A DNA stretch of 64,000 nt from an uncultured Lachnospiraceae bacterium (GTDB lineage Bacteria > Bacillota > Clostridia > Lachnospirales > Lachnospiraceae): the NCBI GenBank assembly GCA_948473115.1, contig CAOKWI010000011.1:17033-81032 (forward strand). The letters run 5' to 3'. Positions 8,526-17,349 of this stretch are shown piece by piece. The notes below the pieces were generated by a model. It had not been told where the DNA came from. It saw nothing but the letters and a program-made list of their open reading frames with translations, and did not search any database. Every line of letters begins with the position of its first letter. The first letter of the stretch is position 1. The translations under genes and the position numbers were made by a program.

Positions 8526-9083
8526 CTATACCTGCAGCATCTGTAAAAAGCGGCTCTGCAGGCTGATATCCTGTTCAAAGACCCCCCTGGCGGCAATGCT
8601 CACCGTTTTGCTTCCGGGCTTCTTTACCCCACGCATGGTCATGCACATATGCTCTGCCTCCAGGACAACCATGACCCCCTGGGGAGTCAGCTCCCGCATC
8701 ATGGCATCTGCGATCTGCCCCGTCATCCGCTCCTGAATCTGCAGCCGTCTGGCATAGACTTCCACCGTCCTGGCCAGCTTGCTCAGTCCCACTACGTGGC
8801 CGTCAGGGAGATATGCCACATGGGCCTTCCCGTAAAAAGGCATCATATGATGCTCACACATGGAGTAGAATACAATATCCTTCTCCAGCACCATCTCATT
8901 GTGATCTACGGTAAATACCCTGGAAAGATGCTCTCCCGCATCCTCCTCCATTCCGGCAAATATCTCACTGTACATCCTGGCGATCCTGTCCGGAGTCTCC
9001 AGCAGCCCCTCCCGCGCGGGATCCTCACCGATCCCCTCTAACAGCAGCTTCACTGCCTCCTTTATTTTGTCCTGATCTACCAT
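8526..9083 (-). CDS. folE: GTP cyclohydrolase I
   Basis: A 185-residue enzyme that opens GTP to dihydroneopterin triphosphate, the first folate step. The zinc ligands sit in [21 protein letters not shown] and in [12 protein letters not shown]. Other family motifs are [17 protein letters not shown] and the C-terminal pair KPGSKT. The length matches the type IA enzyme. The start [22 protein letters not shown] is typical. It begins 4 bases after the folC stop, so the two are surely co-transcribed and probably translationally coupled. Confidence 0.96.
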   Translation of the reverse strand: MVDQDKIKEAVKLLLEGIGEDPAREGLLETPDRIARMYSEIFAGMEEDAGEHLSRVFTVDHNEMVLEKDIVFYSMCEHHMMPFYGKAHVAYLPDGHVVGLSKLARTVEVYARRLQIQERMTGQIADAMMRELTPQGVMVVLEAEHMCMTMRGVKKPGSKTVSIAARGVFEQDISLQSRFLQMLQV

Positions 9084-9087
9084 TATC

Positions 9088-10578
9088 TTACTGCCTTTCC
9101 GGTTTTTCCACCTGCGGTCTTCTTTCCTGTGGTCCTTCTTCTATGGTCGTCTTTCCCGCAGCCCTCTTTCCTGCGGTCATCTTTCCCCCGATCTTCTTTC
9201 CCGCAGCCCTCTTTCCTGCGGTCGTCTTTCCCGCAGCTCTCTTTCCTGTGGTCGTCTTTCCTGCGATCTTCTTTACCCCGGTCGTCTTTCCCCCGGCCCT
9301 CTTCTCTACGATCTCCGTCAATCTGCCCAGATAGGACAGAGAGCCGAAAGCTATAATCACATCCTCTTTTCCGGCCAGCAGGGCGCTCATCTCCGCCGCC
9401 TCCTCCAGACTGTCCACCGCCGTCACCCTGGGATGTACCAGCGCCGCCTCCTGCGCCAGTTCATAAGCAGGCAGCGCCCTCGGATTGCCCGGCGGCGTCA
9501 CTGCGATGATATGTTCCGCAAAGGGAGCCGTCAGACGGAGGATCTTCCCGTATTCCTTATCTTTCAATACCCCTATTATATAGATAATTCTCTTATTTGT
9601 AAAATAAAATTCTATGGACTCAGCAAGCCTTCTCGCCGCGTCCTCATTGTGGGCGCCGTCTATTACAAAGCAGGGTTTTTTTCCTATCACCGTAAATCGT
9701 CCAAGCCACCTTGTCTCTGCCAGTCCCTGCCGGACGGCCTCCTCGGGTATGGATATGCCTCCCTTTATCAGCGTGTTGATGGTCTCCAGCGCCAGAGCCG
9801 CGTTCTCGGGCTGGTATTTTCCCGCCAGTGTAATCTCCATCCTCTTCCAGCTTCCGTAATCAAAACGCTGGCGGTCTAATCCATAACGTATATGCTTTAA
9901 TAATCGGGGATCTGCAACCGTCAGGGGACATCCCAGGTCATCTGCTTTCTCGGAAATGACCTCTGCCGCCCTGTCCTCCTGGCGCACGCTCACCACAGGT
10001 CTTCCCTTCTTCATGATTCCCGCCTTCTGGGCTGCGATCTCCGCCAGGCTGTTTCCCAGGAATTTCATATGATCCATGCTGATTGACGTGATCACTGCCA
10101 CCAGCGTGTCCTCCACTATGTTGGTGGCATCCAGAGATCCGCCCATGCCTGTCTCAAGGATCACAACATCACATTTCTTCTCCTTAAAATAGAGAAACCC
10201 CAGCGCCGTCCTGATCTCATACGCCGTGGGATGGGGCAGGCCCTCCGCAGCCATTTCGACACAGATATCCCTGATGCGCTCCAGTCCCTGGCAAAATGCC
10301 CTGACCGCGATATTCCTGTCATTGACCTGTATTTCTTCCCTGCAGGTAAAAACAGCGGGTGAAATATATTTACCCACCCTGTATCCGGCAGCCTTCAGCA
10401 CGGAAGCAAGATAAGCGCATACAGAACCTTTCCCGTTCGTTCCCGCCACATGCACAAATTTCAGTTCCTTCTGCGGATCCCCCAGGCGTCTGCAAAGTTC
10501 CCGGATACTGTCCAGCCCCGGCACAATTCCATAGCCGGCAGCCTCGCCTAAAAATGCCATCGCTTCTTTTTCATTCAT
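9088..10578 (-). CDS. folC: Folylpolyglutamate / dihydrofolate synthase with repetitive lysine-rich tail
   Basis: A 496-residue enzyme that adds glutamate to dihydropteroate and folates. Motifs are [20 protein letters not shown] (ATP loop), [24 protein letters not shown] and [15 protein letters not shown]. The family body ends at about residue 427 after [20 protein letters not shown] further 70 residues form a basic tail of about 4.5 ten-residue units of the type [10 protein letters not shown], encoded by 30-bp repeats at 9120-9300. Such a tail is not part of the family and resembles histone H1-like tails. The start MNEKEA has AGAGG 7 bases upstream. It heads the folate operon. Confidence 0.93.
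   Translation of the reverse strand: MNEKEAMAFLGEAAGYGIVPGLDSIRELCRRLGDPQKELKFVHVAGTNGKGSVCAYLASVLKAAGYRVGKYISPAVFTCREEIQVNDRNIAVRAFCQGLERIRDICVEMAAEGLPHPTAYEIRTALGFLYFKEKKCDVVILETGMGGSLDATNIVEDTLVAVITSISMDHMKFLGNSLAEIAAQKAGIMKKGRPVVSVRQEDRAAEVISEKADDLGCPLTVADPRLLKHIRYGLDRQRFDYGSWKRMEITLAGKYQPENAALALETINTLIKGGISIPEEAVRQGLAETRWLGRFTVIGKKPCFVIDGAHNEDAARRLAESIEFYFTNKRIIYIIGVLKDKEYGKILRLTAPFAEHIIAVTPPGNPRALPAYELAQEAALVHPRVTAVDSLEEAAEMSALLAGKEDVIIAFGSLSYLGRLTEIVEKRAGGKTTGVKKIAGKTTTGKRAAGKTTAGKRAAGKKIGGKMTAGKRAAGKTTIEEGPQERRPQVEKPERQ
9120..9300 (-). repeat. In-frame 30-bp minisatellite in the 3' end of folC
   Basis: On the plus strand the units read like CTTTCCTGCGGTCGTCTTTC alternating with CCGCAGCCCTCTTT. 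About five degenerate units of 30 bases keep the frame and encode KTT(A/T)GKRAAG. The spread of substitutions between units suggests repeated expansion by slippage or unequal exchange. Confidence 0.85.
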
Positions 10579-11048
10579 GACCATACCTCTGTTACCCGCT
10601 TTATCGAGTGCTCATCTTTACACACTTCCCGTCATGCCGCCTCTGGCGGCACAAGCAATCCGCAAAAAAGCGCTGATTAAAGCGTTTCCCGCGCCGGATT
10701 TGCGTTGCGAAGCAACATTTACCCCTGCAAATCCGTGCGCATCCGCCGGAGGCTCTGAGGAAGCGATGATTTAATCAGCGCTTCCTTAGAAATTCTTTTC
10801 ACACTTTTCCCGTCATAAAATCCGGCTGACAGAACATACTAAGGAAACACTGATTCAACAATAGAATCCACGCTTCGCGAGTCTTCTATTGTCATGAACC
10901 ATGCTCACGACAGATGAAATCTGCCGTGAATATTGCTCCAACCGCAGCCGCAAAGCGGCATATTTCCTATGCGGTTGTGCTTATTATGTTATACTGGACG
11001 GTCAGTCTTTTTGACCGCCAGTACAAATCATGCAGAATGGGAGGAACC
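10579..11048. other. Gene-free spacer with modular hairpin repeat (family G, copy 1)
   Basis: No gene is seen. Bases 10621-10825 form nested hairpins. The outer arm AAGCGCTGATTAAA (10668-10681) pairs with TTTAATCAGCGCTT (10770-10783). Inside, CGGATTTGC pairs with GCAAATCCG, and GTTGC-GAA-GCAAC forms a small loop. The flank CTTCCCGTCATGCCG..CGGCACAAGCAATCCG is shared with 55286-55310 and in part with 23566-23590. Bases 10826-10960 contain a further weak palindrome around CTTCGCGAG. The promoter of the next gene probably lies just before 11040. Confidence 0.6.
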
Positions 11049-11495
11049 ATGAAAAAGACTCTGCCTACCTTTTTCCACAATTTCATAAAATGCGGCCTCA
11101 CCGGCTGGTGCATGGAGATCCTGTTTACCTCGCTGGATTCCCTGCGTCGTCGCGATATGACCCTCCGGGGAGTGACTTCTGTCTGGATGTTTCCCATCTA
11201 CGGCTGTGCCGCCGTTCTTTCCCCCGTTGGCCGCCTGTTAAAAAAAAGATCCTTCTGGTTCCGCGGTCTTACCTATATGAGCCTGATCTTCTCCGCCGAA
11301 TACCTCACCGGACGCTTTCTGGAGAAGAGAACGCTCTGTCCCTGGGACTATAGCCGCAGCCGCTGGAATATCAGCCATCTGATCCGTCTGGACTTTGCCC
11401 CTTTCTGGTTCGGAGCCGGACTGTTGTTTGAGCGGATCCTGATGCCGTCCTACAATCGCTCCTCCCCCAAAAACTGCTGCAATATCCCTGAGTAG
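11049..11495 (+). CDS. CmpB-like putative ABC-transporter type IV membrane protein
   Basis: A 148-residue membrane protein of the ABC_trans_CmpB family. The signature FIKCGLTGWCMEILFTSL is followed by RGVTSVWMFPIYGCAAVLSP, which is the family's 'RG.l.gP..PIYG.ga' motif, and by CPWDYSRSRWNISHLIRLDFAPFWFGAGL near the end. Three to four hydrophobic segments are visible. The family's role is not known despite its name. I chose the ATG preceded by GGGAGG; the longer frame to 10914 runs into repeat DNA. Confidence 0.75.
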   Translation: MKKTLPTFFHNFIKCGLTGWCMEILFTSLDSLRRRDMTLRGVTSVWMFPIYGCAAVLSPVGRLLKKRSFWFRGLTYMSLIFSAEYLTGRFLEKRTLCPWDYSRSRWNISHLIRLDFAPFWFGAGLLFERILMPSYNRSSPKNCCNIPE

Positions 11496-11518
11496 CCAGC
11501 GGTTTCCAGGCCATCAAA

Positions 11519-11552
11519 ATGCCCTACAGTACTGGTCTCACCATACTGTAGA
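11519..11552. terminator. Hairpin between convergent genes
   Basis: CTACAGTA and TACTGTAG pair around a 12-base loop that itself closes with TGG/CCA. It lies between the convergent CmpB-like and PH-domain genes. It lacks a clear T-run, so a terminator role is likely but not certain. Confidence 0.45.
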
Positions 11553-11581
11553 GCCCTGCATCCCCCCGGCAGTCTGCCGCC

Positions 11582-11956
11582 CTACGGCAGATCATCCGCA
11601 TCTGAAATATCTCCGGAGCCAATATCAAGCATATTTACGGTACGCCTCTTCAGGCGCGCTTCCTCTGATTTCTGCAAAATGAAATCCTTGACTTCCCTGG
11701 AATTCCTGATATGTGTCAGCACCAGGGTCGGGTGGGTGGTGTCACCGGTATAACAGGTCACTGTGCCCAGTCCCGCCAGCTTCTCCAGAACGGTGGCGCT
11801 GCGTTCCACGTCCTGCACCTTATACATATAGCAGTCGTTCTCCACCGTCTTTAATAATCCCTCATCTATCGTGATCATGTCCTCCCTGATCGTATACTTT
11901 GTAAAAGTAAAGGGAAGCCCTAAAAATAACCATCGTTTTCTTTCTACAAATTCCAT
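11582..11956 (-). CDS. Bacterial PH-domain (DUF304-like) protein
   Basis: A 124-residue protein that starts MEFVERKRWLFLGLPFTFTKYTIREDMITIDEGLLKTVENDCYMYKVQDVE. This matches a bacterial pleckstrin-homology fold, with strands ending in a helix at DFILQKSEEARLKRR. There is no transmembrane segment. The tail is acidic (GSGDISDADDLP). Relatives sit beside membrane proteins or alone, and the ligand is unknown. It is monocistronic and runs convergent to the CmpB-like gene. The spacer to its right holds a cluster of hairpins. Confidence 0.75.
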   Translation of the reverse strand: MEFVERKRWLFLGLPFTFTKYTIREDMITIDEGLLKTVENDCYMYKVQDVERSATVLEKLAGLGTVTCYTGDTTHPTLVLTHIRNSREVKDFILQKSEEARLKRRTVNMLDIGSGDISDADDLP

Positions 11957-12287
11957 CTAACCATCCATACCTTTCCGTGACCAGCGGGCACATCTGTACA
12001 TTTTGCGTTCTCCTTTATTATATCCTAATTCCGGCAATATTCAAGCCTGTTTTCCCATTTATGCTTGCATTTTCACTTATTGTGTGTGATGATAAAAAAG
12101 TGCCGCGAGCGGCACTTCGAAGAATGCTTCGCATTCTTCCCCGGTCAGGACGGAATTTCCTATAAGATAAAAAAGCGTCCCTGCGTGACGCTTGCAAGTT
12201 CGCCCGGCAAACTTGTGAATGCATGCGCCTGACGGCGCAGTCTCCTATAAGAAAAAGCAGAAATTCTTCGGGAAAGGTGCAGTAAAC
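11957..12287 (+). other. Gene-free spacer with five consecutive hairpins
   Basis: Five perfect hairpins follow one another: AAGTGCCGC-GA-GCGGCACTT (12098-12117), GAAGAATGC-TTC-GCATTCTTC (12119-12139), AAGCGTC..GACGCTT (12173-12193), CAAGTT..AACTTG (12195-12215) and TGCGCC-TGAC-GGCGCA (12224-12239). The phrase CCTATAAGA(T)AAAAA flanks the last three on both sides (12159 and 12244). This could be a structured 5' leader of the next gene or a mosaic repeat. I see no riboswitch class that fits. Confidence 0.6.
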
Positions 12288-14621
12288 ATGAAGAACATCA
12301 TTCAAAGCAGAGAAAAACTGATCCTCCTGTTTGTCCAGGGCATGATCATGGCGGCCGCTGTTTTATACTGGCTTGCCAGCCGCGGGAATGCCTTTCAGAA
12401 AACCTTTTCCCTGGAGGAATTTCAGGTCTCAGACTCCACTGTAGTGGTACAGGACGTGACCACGGACGAAACCATGTTCCAGGGCGGCGTTTTCATGCAG
12501 ACCCCTGCACTGGCGCTGGCCAGGGGCGTTTACCAGGTGGATATCGGCTACAACGCCAACCATCCCGGCAGCCGGATCGCCATCACGACCACATCCCCGG
12601 ATGACAGCCGGATCCATTGCAGAGATGCCATACTGAACCCTAATCTACATCGAACCACCCTCTCTCTGGAGCTGACCGAAGCCGATACAATTGTAATCTC
12701 CGCAGATTTTTCCGGCGATGGTTATCTGAGCATAACCAATGTCAGTATTTCAGAGACCAGCGCCCTATATAAAAGAACACTCTTTTATGCGTTCCTGCTC
12801 TGCCTGCTCATTTTTGCCTTCTACAGATTCCTTCGCAGCGCCAGGACGACAAAGGCCGTTTTCCTGGCCCTGTCCTGCATCTTTGCAATGTCAAGCTTTT
12901 TATTGTTCCGGGATCACCTCCTCTATGCGGATGACCTTTTCTTTCATTTGCTGCGGATCGAGGGGCTGCAAAAAGGACTGCATTCCGGTACTTTCCCGGT
13001 AAAGATCTATCCCGTCATGGCACAGGATTACGGGTATGCCGTAGGCGTTTTTTATGGCGATCTTGCCCTCTATTTTCCTGCATTGCTCCGGCTTTTGGGA
13101 TTCTCCGTGCAGTCTGCCTACCAGTTCTTTGTCGGAGCGTTGAACCTGGGCACGGTCATCATCTCTTACTTTTCCTTCCGCCGCATGTTCCACAGCCGTT
13201 TATCTGGAATATCAGGCTGTGCCCTCTGCAGCCTGAATCATTACCGCCTGCTGGATGTCTATCAGCGGGCAGCCGTGGGCGAATGCCTGGGCATTATGTT
13301 CTTCCCCCTTGCCCTGCTCTCATTTTACCTGATCTTCATGGAAACCACAGAAAAGAACTGGTGGAAGCACGCCCTTCTGACGGCTTTCAGCATGACCGGA
13401 CTGATACAGTCCCACATCCTGAGCTGTGAGATCGTATTTTTTTTAGTGTTGGTCACATGCCTGGTCCTGATCCGGCTGACATTACAGAAATACCGCTTCT
13501 TCGCACTTTTATCTGCAGCCGCCCTGTCGGTTCTTTTGAATTTGGGGTTTTTGGTTCCTCTTTTCGATTATTACCGGGAGGACATCCTGATTACCTCCCC
13601 TCAATGGCTGGAGCGCACCGCAGGCAAGGACCTCCAGGCCGTGGGACTTGACATTAATCAGCTGTTCACCCTGGTCAGGGAGGACGCCTTCACGGAAGCC
13701 CAGGGGTCTAGCCGGCTCCTCCCGCCCCAGCACGGGGTCGGCCTGGTGTTCGGCGCTGGCATACTTCTGTTTCTCATACTCCTTCTCTGCCAATGCATCG
13801 GGAGGCCGGATAAAAAGTTTCAGCCTGTGCTGCCGCGGCCGCAGTCCATCAGAAACTTTTTCCCAGCGCTCTTCTGCTTCGTCATGGGATGTGTCACATT
13901 ATTCATGTCCACCAGCCTGTTTCCCTGGAATGCGTTATCCAATACGTGCCCGCTGGCTGAAAAACTGTGCTACAGCCTGCAATTTCCCTGGCGGATGCTG
14001 GCTCCCAGTTCCATACTATTGAGTTTTCCCATTTGCTATAGCATTTCCTTCCTTCGGGAGCGCCTGAATATGCATGTCACCACAGCCATAACACTGGTTC
14101 TTGCGATCCTGCTCTTAGGTAACTGTGGCTGGTTCTTTGCCGAAAAGAGCCTTGCCGGCAGACCCCATGAAATTTATGCCACTGAGGATCTGGACACAAT
14201 GCTTCTGGGAACCAATGATTATTTTCCCACCGACACCGATGTGGATGCCGTTGAAGCCGGGCGGATCAACCAGTCATATATCAATTCCTATGACGCCTAT
14301 GACAAAAACGGCACGGAGATCCGGTGTCACGTTTCTGCCGGATCCCAGGACAGCTATCTGGAATTTCCGCTGAATTACTATAAATACTACGTCTGCACGG
14401 ATGATTCCGGACATTCCCTCCCCGTATCCTCCGGCAATAACGGCATGCTGCGGGTAAGCTTTCCGGAAGGTTTTGACGGGAATATCCTTCTGACCTTCCG
14501 GGAACCGCTGCACTGGCGCATTGCCGAAGGGATCTCACTGACAGCGGGACTGGGATGTCTCCTTGTGTTCCTTTTGCACCACAGAAAAAAACCTGAAGCA
14601 AATAATAAAATTTTCAATTGA
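12288..14621 (+). CDS. Large polytopic membrane protein, 6-pyruvoyl-tetrahydropterin synthase-related (PTPS_related)
   Basis: A 777-residue protein. A first helix (residues 10-28) is followed by an extracellular jelly-roll-like domain (to about 165), a helix, then a membrane core of about ten helices. The core has the PTPS_related pattern: LLRIEGLQKGLHSGTFPVKIYPVMA, YGYAVGVFYGDLALYFPALLRLLG and NHYRLLDVYQRAAVGECLG. A second extracellular domain follows (about 610-745), then a last helix. The layout resembles GT-C glycosyltransferases or YfhO-type proteins; cell-surface glycan work is a guess. The start MKNIIQSREK has AAAGGTG upstream. The name comes from an old family label and does not imply pterin synthesis. 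Confidence 0.75.
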   Translation: MKNIIQSREKLILLFVQGMIMAAAVLYWLASRGNAFQKTFSLEEFQVSDSTVVVQDVTTDETMFQGGVFMQTPALALARGVYQVDIGYNANHPGSRIAITTTSPDDSRIHCRDAILNPNLHRTTLSLELTEADTIVISADFSGDGYLSITNVSISETSALYKRTLFYAFLLCLLIFAFYRFLRSARTTKAVFLALSCIFAMSSFLLFRDHLLYADDLFFHLLRIEGLQKGLHSGTFPVKIYPVMAQDYGYAVGVFYGDLALYFPALLRLLGFSVQSAYQFFVGALNLGTVIISYFSFRRMFHSRLSGISGCALCSLNHYRLLDVYQRAAVGECLGIMFFPLALLSFYLIFMETTEKNWWKHALLTAFSMTGLIQSHILSCEIVFFLVLVTCLVLIRLTLQKYRFFALLSAAALSVLLNLGFLVPLFDYYREDILITSPQWLERTAGKDLQAVGLDINQLFTLVREDAFTEAQGSSRLLPPQHGVGLVFGAGILLFLILLLCQCIGRPDKKFQPVLPRPQSIRNFFPALFCFVMGCVTLFMSTSLFPWNALSNTCPLAEKLCYSLQFPWRMLAPSSILLSFPICYSISFLRERLNMHVTTAITLVLAILLLGNCGWFFAEKSLAGRPHEIYATEDLDTMLLGTNDYFPTDTDVDAVEAGRINQSYINSYDAYDKNGTEIRCHVSAGSQDSYLEFPLNYYKYYVCTDDSGHSLPVSSGNNGMLRVSFPEGFDGNILLTFREPLHWRIAEGISLTAGLGCLLVFLLHHRKKPEANNKIFN

Positions 14622-14659
14622 TTCTCCTTTCCTAAAGTGGTATCATTAAAAAAATGGCC

Positions 14660-14850
14660 GCCTGTGCGGTTGGACGCTCCATGGAGCATCCAACCTGACT
14701 TCCAAATTCACAAAACTCGCGCTTACGCGCTCCTGCGCCTGCTTACGCATCCGCGTTTTGCTCATTTGAAAGTGGGTTGCTAATCCAACGCCCTGCCTGC
14801 ATTGCCATAAATGGCATGCATTCAAGTCATTGGATTGCAACCGCACAGGT
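14660..14850. repeat. Palindromic element with 12-bp terminal inverted repeats
   Basis: CCTGTGCGGTTG (14661-14672) is repeated in inverted form as CAACCGCACAGG (14838-14849). Inside, TTGGA-GCTCCATGGAGC-TCCAA makes a hairpin at 14670-14693, and AATCCAA (14781) pairs with TTGGATT near 14836. The whole 190 bases can fold as a multi-arm structure. No transposase is present. The right end lies 25 bases before the nitroreductase start. Confidence 0.6.
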
Positions 14851-14874
14851 GGAAAAATGATTGGAGGATTTCAC

Positions 14875-15414
14875 ATGACGGCAAAAGAATGTATCACAGG
14901 ACGCAGAAGTATCAGATCCTTTACCGACCAGCCGGTGTCCCATGAACTGCTTGCCCAGATCATTGAGACGGCATCCTATGCCCCCAGCTGGAAGAATACG
15001 CAGATCACCCGTTACATTGCTGTGGAGGGTACGAAAAAATCAGAGTTGGCAAAATGCACCAGTATTTTCCCCGGGAACGGCGCTATCATGGAGAAAGCTC
15101 CCATGGTCATTGCCGTTACCATAATCAAAGGACGATCCGGTTATGAGAGAGATGGCTCTTTCTCCACCGTGAAAGGAACTGGCTGGCAGATGTATGATGC
15201 CGGTGTTGCCAGCGAAGCATTTTGTCTTGCTGCTTACGAGCAGGGTCTCGGCACCGTTATCATGGGGTTGTTTGATCAGGAAGAGGCGTCAAAGGCATTG
15301 GATGTCCCTGGGGACAGAGAACTTGTTGCACTCATTCCCATTGGCTATCCTGCAGAATCTCCCGCTGCCCCCAAAAGGAAGACCGTGGAGGATTTATTAA
15401 CATTTCAGGAATAA
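14875..15414 (+). CDS. Nitroreductase family protein
   Basis: A 179-residue FMN-binding protein. The N-terminal GRRSIRSFTDQPVSHELLAQIIETASYAPSWKNTQ is the usual nitroreductase entry, with the RRSIR phosphate-contact motif. YDAGVASEAFCLAAYEQGLGTVIMG and the proline-rich IPIGYPAESPAAPKRKTVEDLL complete the fold. It likely reduces nitro or quinone compounds with NAD(P)H; the true substrate is unknown. It starts at the ATG behind TGGAGG. A strong terminator follows directly, so it is monocistronic. Confidence 0.9.
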   Translation: MTAKECITGRRSIRSFTDQPVSHELLAQIIETASYAPSWKNTQITRYIAVEGTKKSELAKCTSIFPGNGAIMEKAPMVIAVTIIKGRSGYERDGSFSTVKGTGWQMYDAGVASEAFCLAAYEQGLGTVIMGLFDQEEASKALDVPGDRELVALIPIGYPAESPAAPKRKTVEDLLTFQE

Positions 15415-15418
15415 TGAA

Positions 15419-15448
15419 AGGTCGAAGAGTTTTCTCTTCGACTTTTTT
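15419..15448 (+). terminator. Rho-independent terminator after the nitroreductase gene
   Basis: GTCGAAGAG-TTTT-CTCTTCGAC forms a 9-bp stem followed by six T residues, starting 7 bases after the stop codon. Confidence 0.92.
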
Positions 15449-15586
15449 ACGCCGCCGTTAAACCTGTAACAGTTCAGCACTCACATTCCTGATAAGGCGG
15501 GCAGGCACTCACGCACAGCTTGCCAGTCGATTCATGGCCGGGCTGTTGCTCAAACTTTCAACACAAAGCAGAAACGAGGTATCACC

Positions 15587-16498
15587 ATGCGACACTTAAT
15601 GAGTCCCCTTGATTTTTCCACCGAAGAACTGGATAAACTGTTCGATCTCGCCAACGATATTGAGCAAAATCCTCAGAAATACGCCCATGCCTGCGATGGC
15701 AGGATACTGGCCACCTGCTTCTACGAACCCAGTACCCGCACCCGCTTAAGCTTTGAATCCGCCATGACACGGCTGGGAGGCAGGGTCATCGGCTTTTCCG
15801 ATGCCGCTTCCTCCTCCGCTGCCAAAGGGGAAAGCGTATCCGACACCATCCGTATCATTTCCTGCTATTCGGATATCTGCGCCATGCGCCATCCCAAGGA
15901 GGGCGCTCCCATGGTAGCCGCGGAGAGAGCCGGTATCCCTGTGATCAATGCCGGAGACGGCGGACACCAGCATCCCACCCAGACTCTTACCGATCTGCTG
16001 ACCATACGCAGTATGAAAGGCAAACTGGACAACTTTACCATCGGCCTCTGTGGTGACCTGAAATTTGGCCGTACCGTCCATTCGTTGATCAATGCACTGG
16101 TTCGCTATAAAAATATCCGCTTCATTTTTATCTCACCGGAAGAATTGAAAGTACCCGATTATATCACAGATATGTTAAAAGAAAGGAACATTCCCTATGA
16201 GGAGGTCATCCGCCTGGAAGACGTAATGCCTCATCTGGACATTCTCTATATGACCCGGGTCCAGAAAGAGCGCTTCTTTAACGAAGAGGATTATGTCAGG
16301 TTGAAGGACTTCTACATTCTGGACACCATAAAAATGACCCTTGCCAAGAAAGATATGCTGGTACTGCATCCCCTGCCCAGGGTAAATGAAATATCCGTGG
16401 AGGTGGATGATGATCCCAGGGCCGCATATTTCAGGCAGGCGCAGTACGGTGTCTATGTGCGGATGGCATTGATCCTGACACTGTTGGAATTAGCTTAA
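15587..16498 (+). CDS. pyrB: Aspartate carbamoyltransferase catalytic subunit
   Basis: A 303-residue enzyme that makes carbamoyl-aspartate in pyrimidine synthesis. The carbamoyl-phosphate motif [16 protein letters not shown] is present, as are [12 protein letters not shown] and [25 protein letters not shown]. The length and the adjoining pyrI show the two-subunit, allosteric type of enzyme. The start has GAGGT upstream. The leader 15449-15586 contains one GTAACAGTTCAG repeat arm (15466-15477) but no PyrR-type site or attenuator I can recognise. Confidence 0.97.
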   Translation: MRHLMSPLDFSTEELDKLFDLANDIEQNPQKYAHACDGRILATCFYEPSTRTRLSFESAMTRLGGRVIGFSDAASSSAAKGESVSDTIRIISCYSDICAMRHPKEGAPMVAAERAGIPVINAGDGGHQHPTQTLTDLLTIRSMKGKLDNFTIGLCGDLKFGRTVHSLINALVRYKNIRFIFISPEELKVPDYITDMLKERNIPYEEVIRLEDVMPHLDILYMTRVQKERFFNEEDYVRLKDFYILDTIKMTLAKKDMLVLHPLPRVNEISVEVDDDPRAAYFRQAQYGVYVRMALILTLLELA

Positions 16499-16591
16499 GA
16501 ACTGTCAGAATAGGCTTGGGAACACTGCCTGAATCAGCTTGGAAACTGTCAAGAATAAATATACCGTTCCACAATACAGGAGGCAAATATC

Positions 16592-17026
16592 ATGTTAAAT
16601 GTCGGAAAAATTGAAGAAGGTTTTGTATTGGATCATATTGCCGCAGGCAAAAGCCTTTCCATCTATGAACACCTACAGCTTGACAAACTCGACTGCACTG
16701 TGGCGATCATCAAAAATGCCCGCAGCAACAAAAAGGGAAAAAAGGATATCCTCAAAGTTGAATGTGATATCAACACCCTCGATCTGGATGTGCTGGCATT
16801 CATTGACCACAATATCACGGTAAATGTGATTAAGAACGGCGAGATTGTGGAAAAGAAAGACCTGGTACTGCCAAGGCAGATCAAGAATGTGATCCGCTGT
16901 CACAATCCCAGATGCATCACCTCCATCGAGCAGGAGCTTCCCCATATCTTCTATCTGGCTGATGCAGAAAAAGAAGTGTACAGATGCAAGTACTGTGAGG
17001 AGAAGTATACGGAAATGGCAAAATAG
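16592..17026 (+). CDS. pyrI: Aspartate carbamoyltransferase regulatory subunit
   Basis: A 144-residue subunit that binds nucleotides and a structural zinc. The N-terminal allosteric domain begins MLNVGKIEEGFVLDHIAAG. The zinc domain has four cysteines in the order CHNPRC and CKYCEEKY. It follows pyrB by 93 bases and has a strong AGGAGG site. Together they form the ATCase holoenzyme, inhibited by CTP in known members. Downstream, 17040-17061 and 17078-17100 form two hairpins, the second a perfect 10-bp stem (CCAGGTCAGC / GCTGACCTGG). These probably end the transcript. Confidence 0.97.
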   Translation: MLNVGKIEEGFVLDHIAAGKSLSIYEHLQLDKLDCTVAIIKNARSNKKGKKDILKVECDINTLDLDVLAFIDHNITVNVIKNGEIVEKKDLVLPRQIKNVIRCHNPRCITSIEQELPHIFYLADAEKEVYRCKYCEEKYTEMAK

Positions 17027-17172
17027 CATGGTATACTGAGCAGGGAAGATCTTCTCCCTGCCCGGGCAAACAGCACACCAGGTCAGCCATGCTGACCTGG
17101 CTCATAGCCCGTCGGAACATAAAGGAAGTGTCAAAATCTCTGTAAAACAAGATCTTGGCACTTCCCATTGTA

Positions 17173-17247
17173 TCGGAGTGGCGGGATTCGAACTCGCGAC
17201 CTCCGCCTCCCTAAGACGGCGCTCTAACCAAGCTGAGCCACACCCCG
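17173..17247 (-). tRNA. tRNA-Pro with anticodon AGG
   Basis: The minus strand gives CGGGGTG, TG, a D-arm GCTC..GAGC, G, an anticodon stem CCGTC/GGCGG (one T-G pair), loop TTAGGGA, a 5-base variable loop, a T-arm GCGAG-TTCGAAT-CCCGC and CACTCCG plus A. The anticodon at 17210-17212 is AGG, reading CCU proline codons; A34 would need conversion to inosine to read more. The T-stem has one A-C mismatch. CCA is not encoded. The acceptor stem pairs fully, with one G-T pair. Confidence 0.85.
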
Positions 17248-17349
17248 TGAACATTTACCAGTATACTACGCCGTCGGAATAAATGCAAGCTTTTTTTCAA
17301 TTTTTGCTATTTTTTTTTGCTATTTTATTATTTTTGTACCTGTAACTTC

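Noticed and set aside
9129..9356. Plus-strand serine/proline-rich repetitive frame
   Set aside because: It is the complement of the folC minisatellite and has no ribosome site.
12098..12287. Known riboswitch
   Set aside because: Five independent short hairpins do not match the junction layout of any riboswitch class I can recall.
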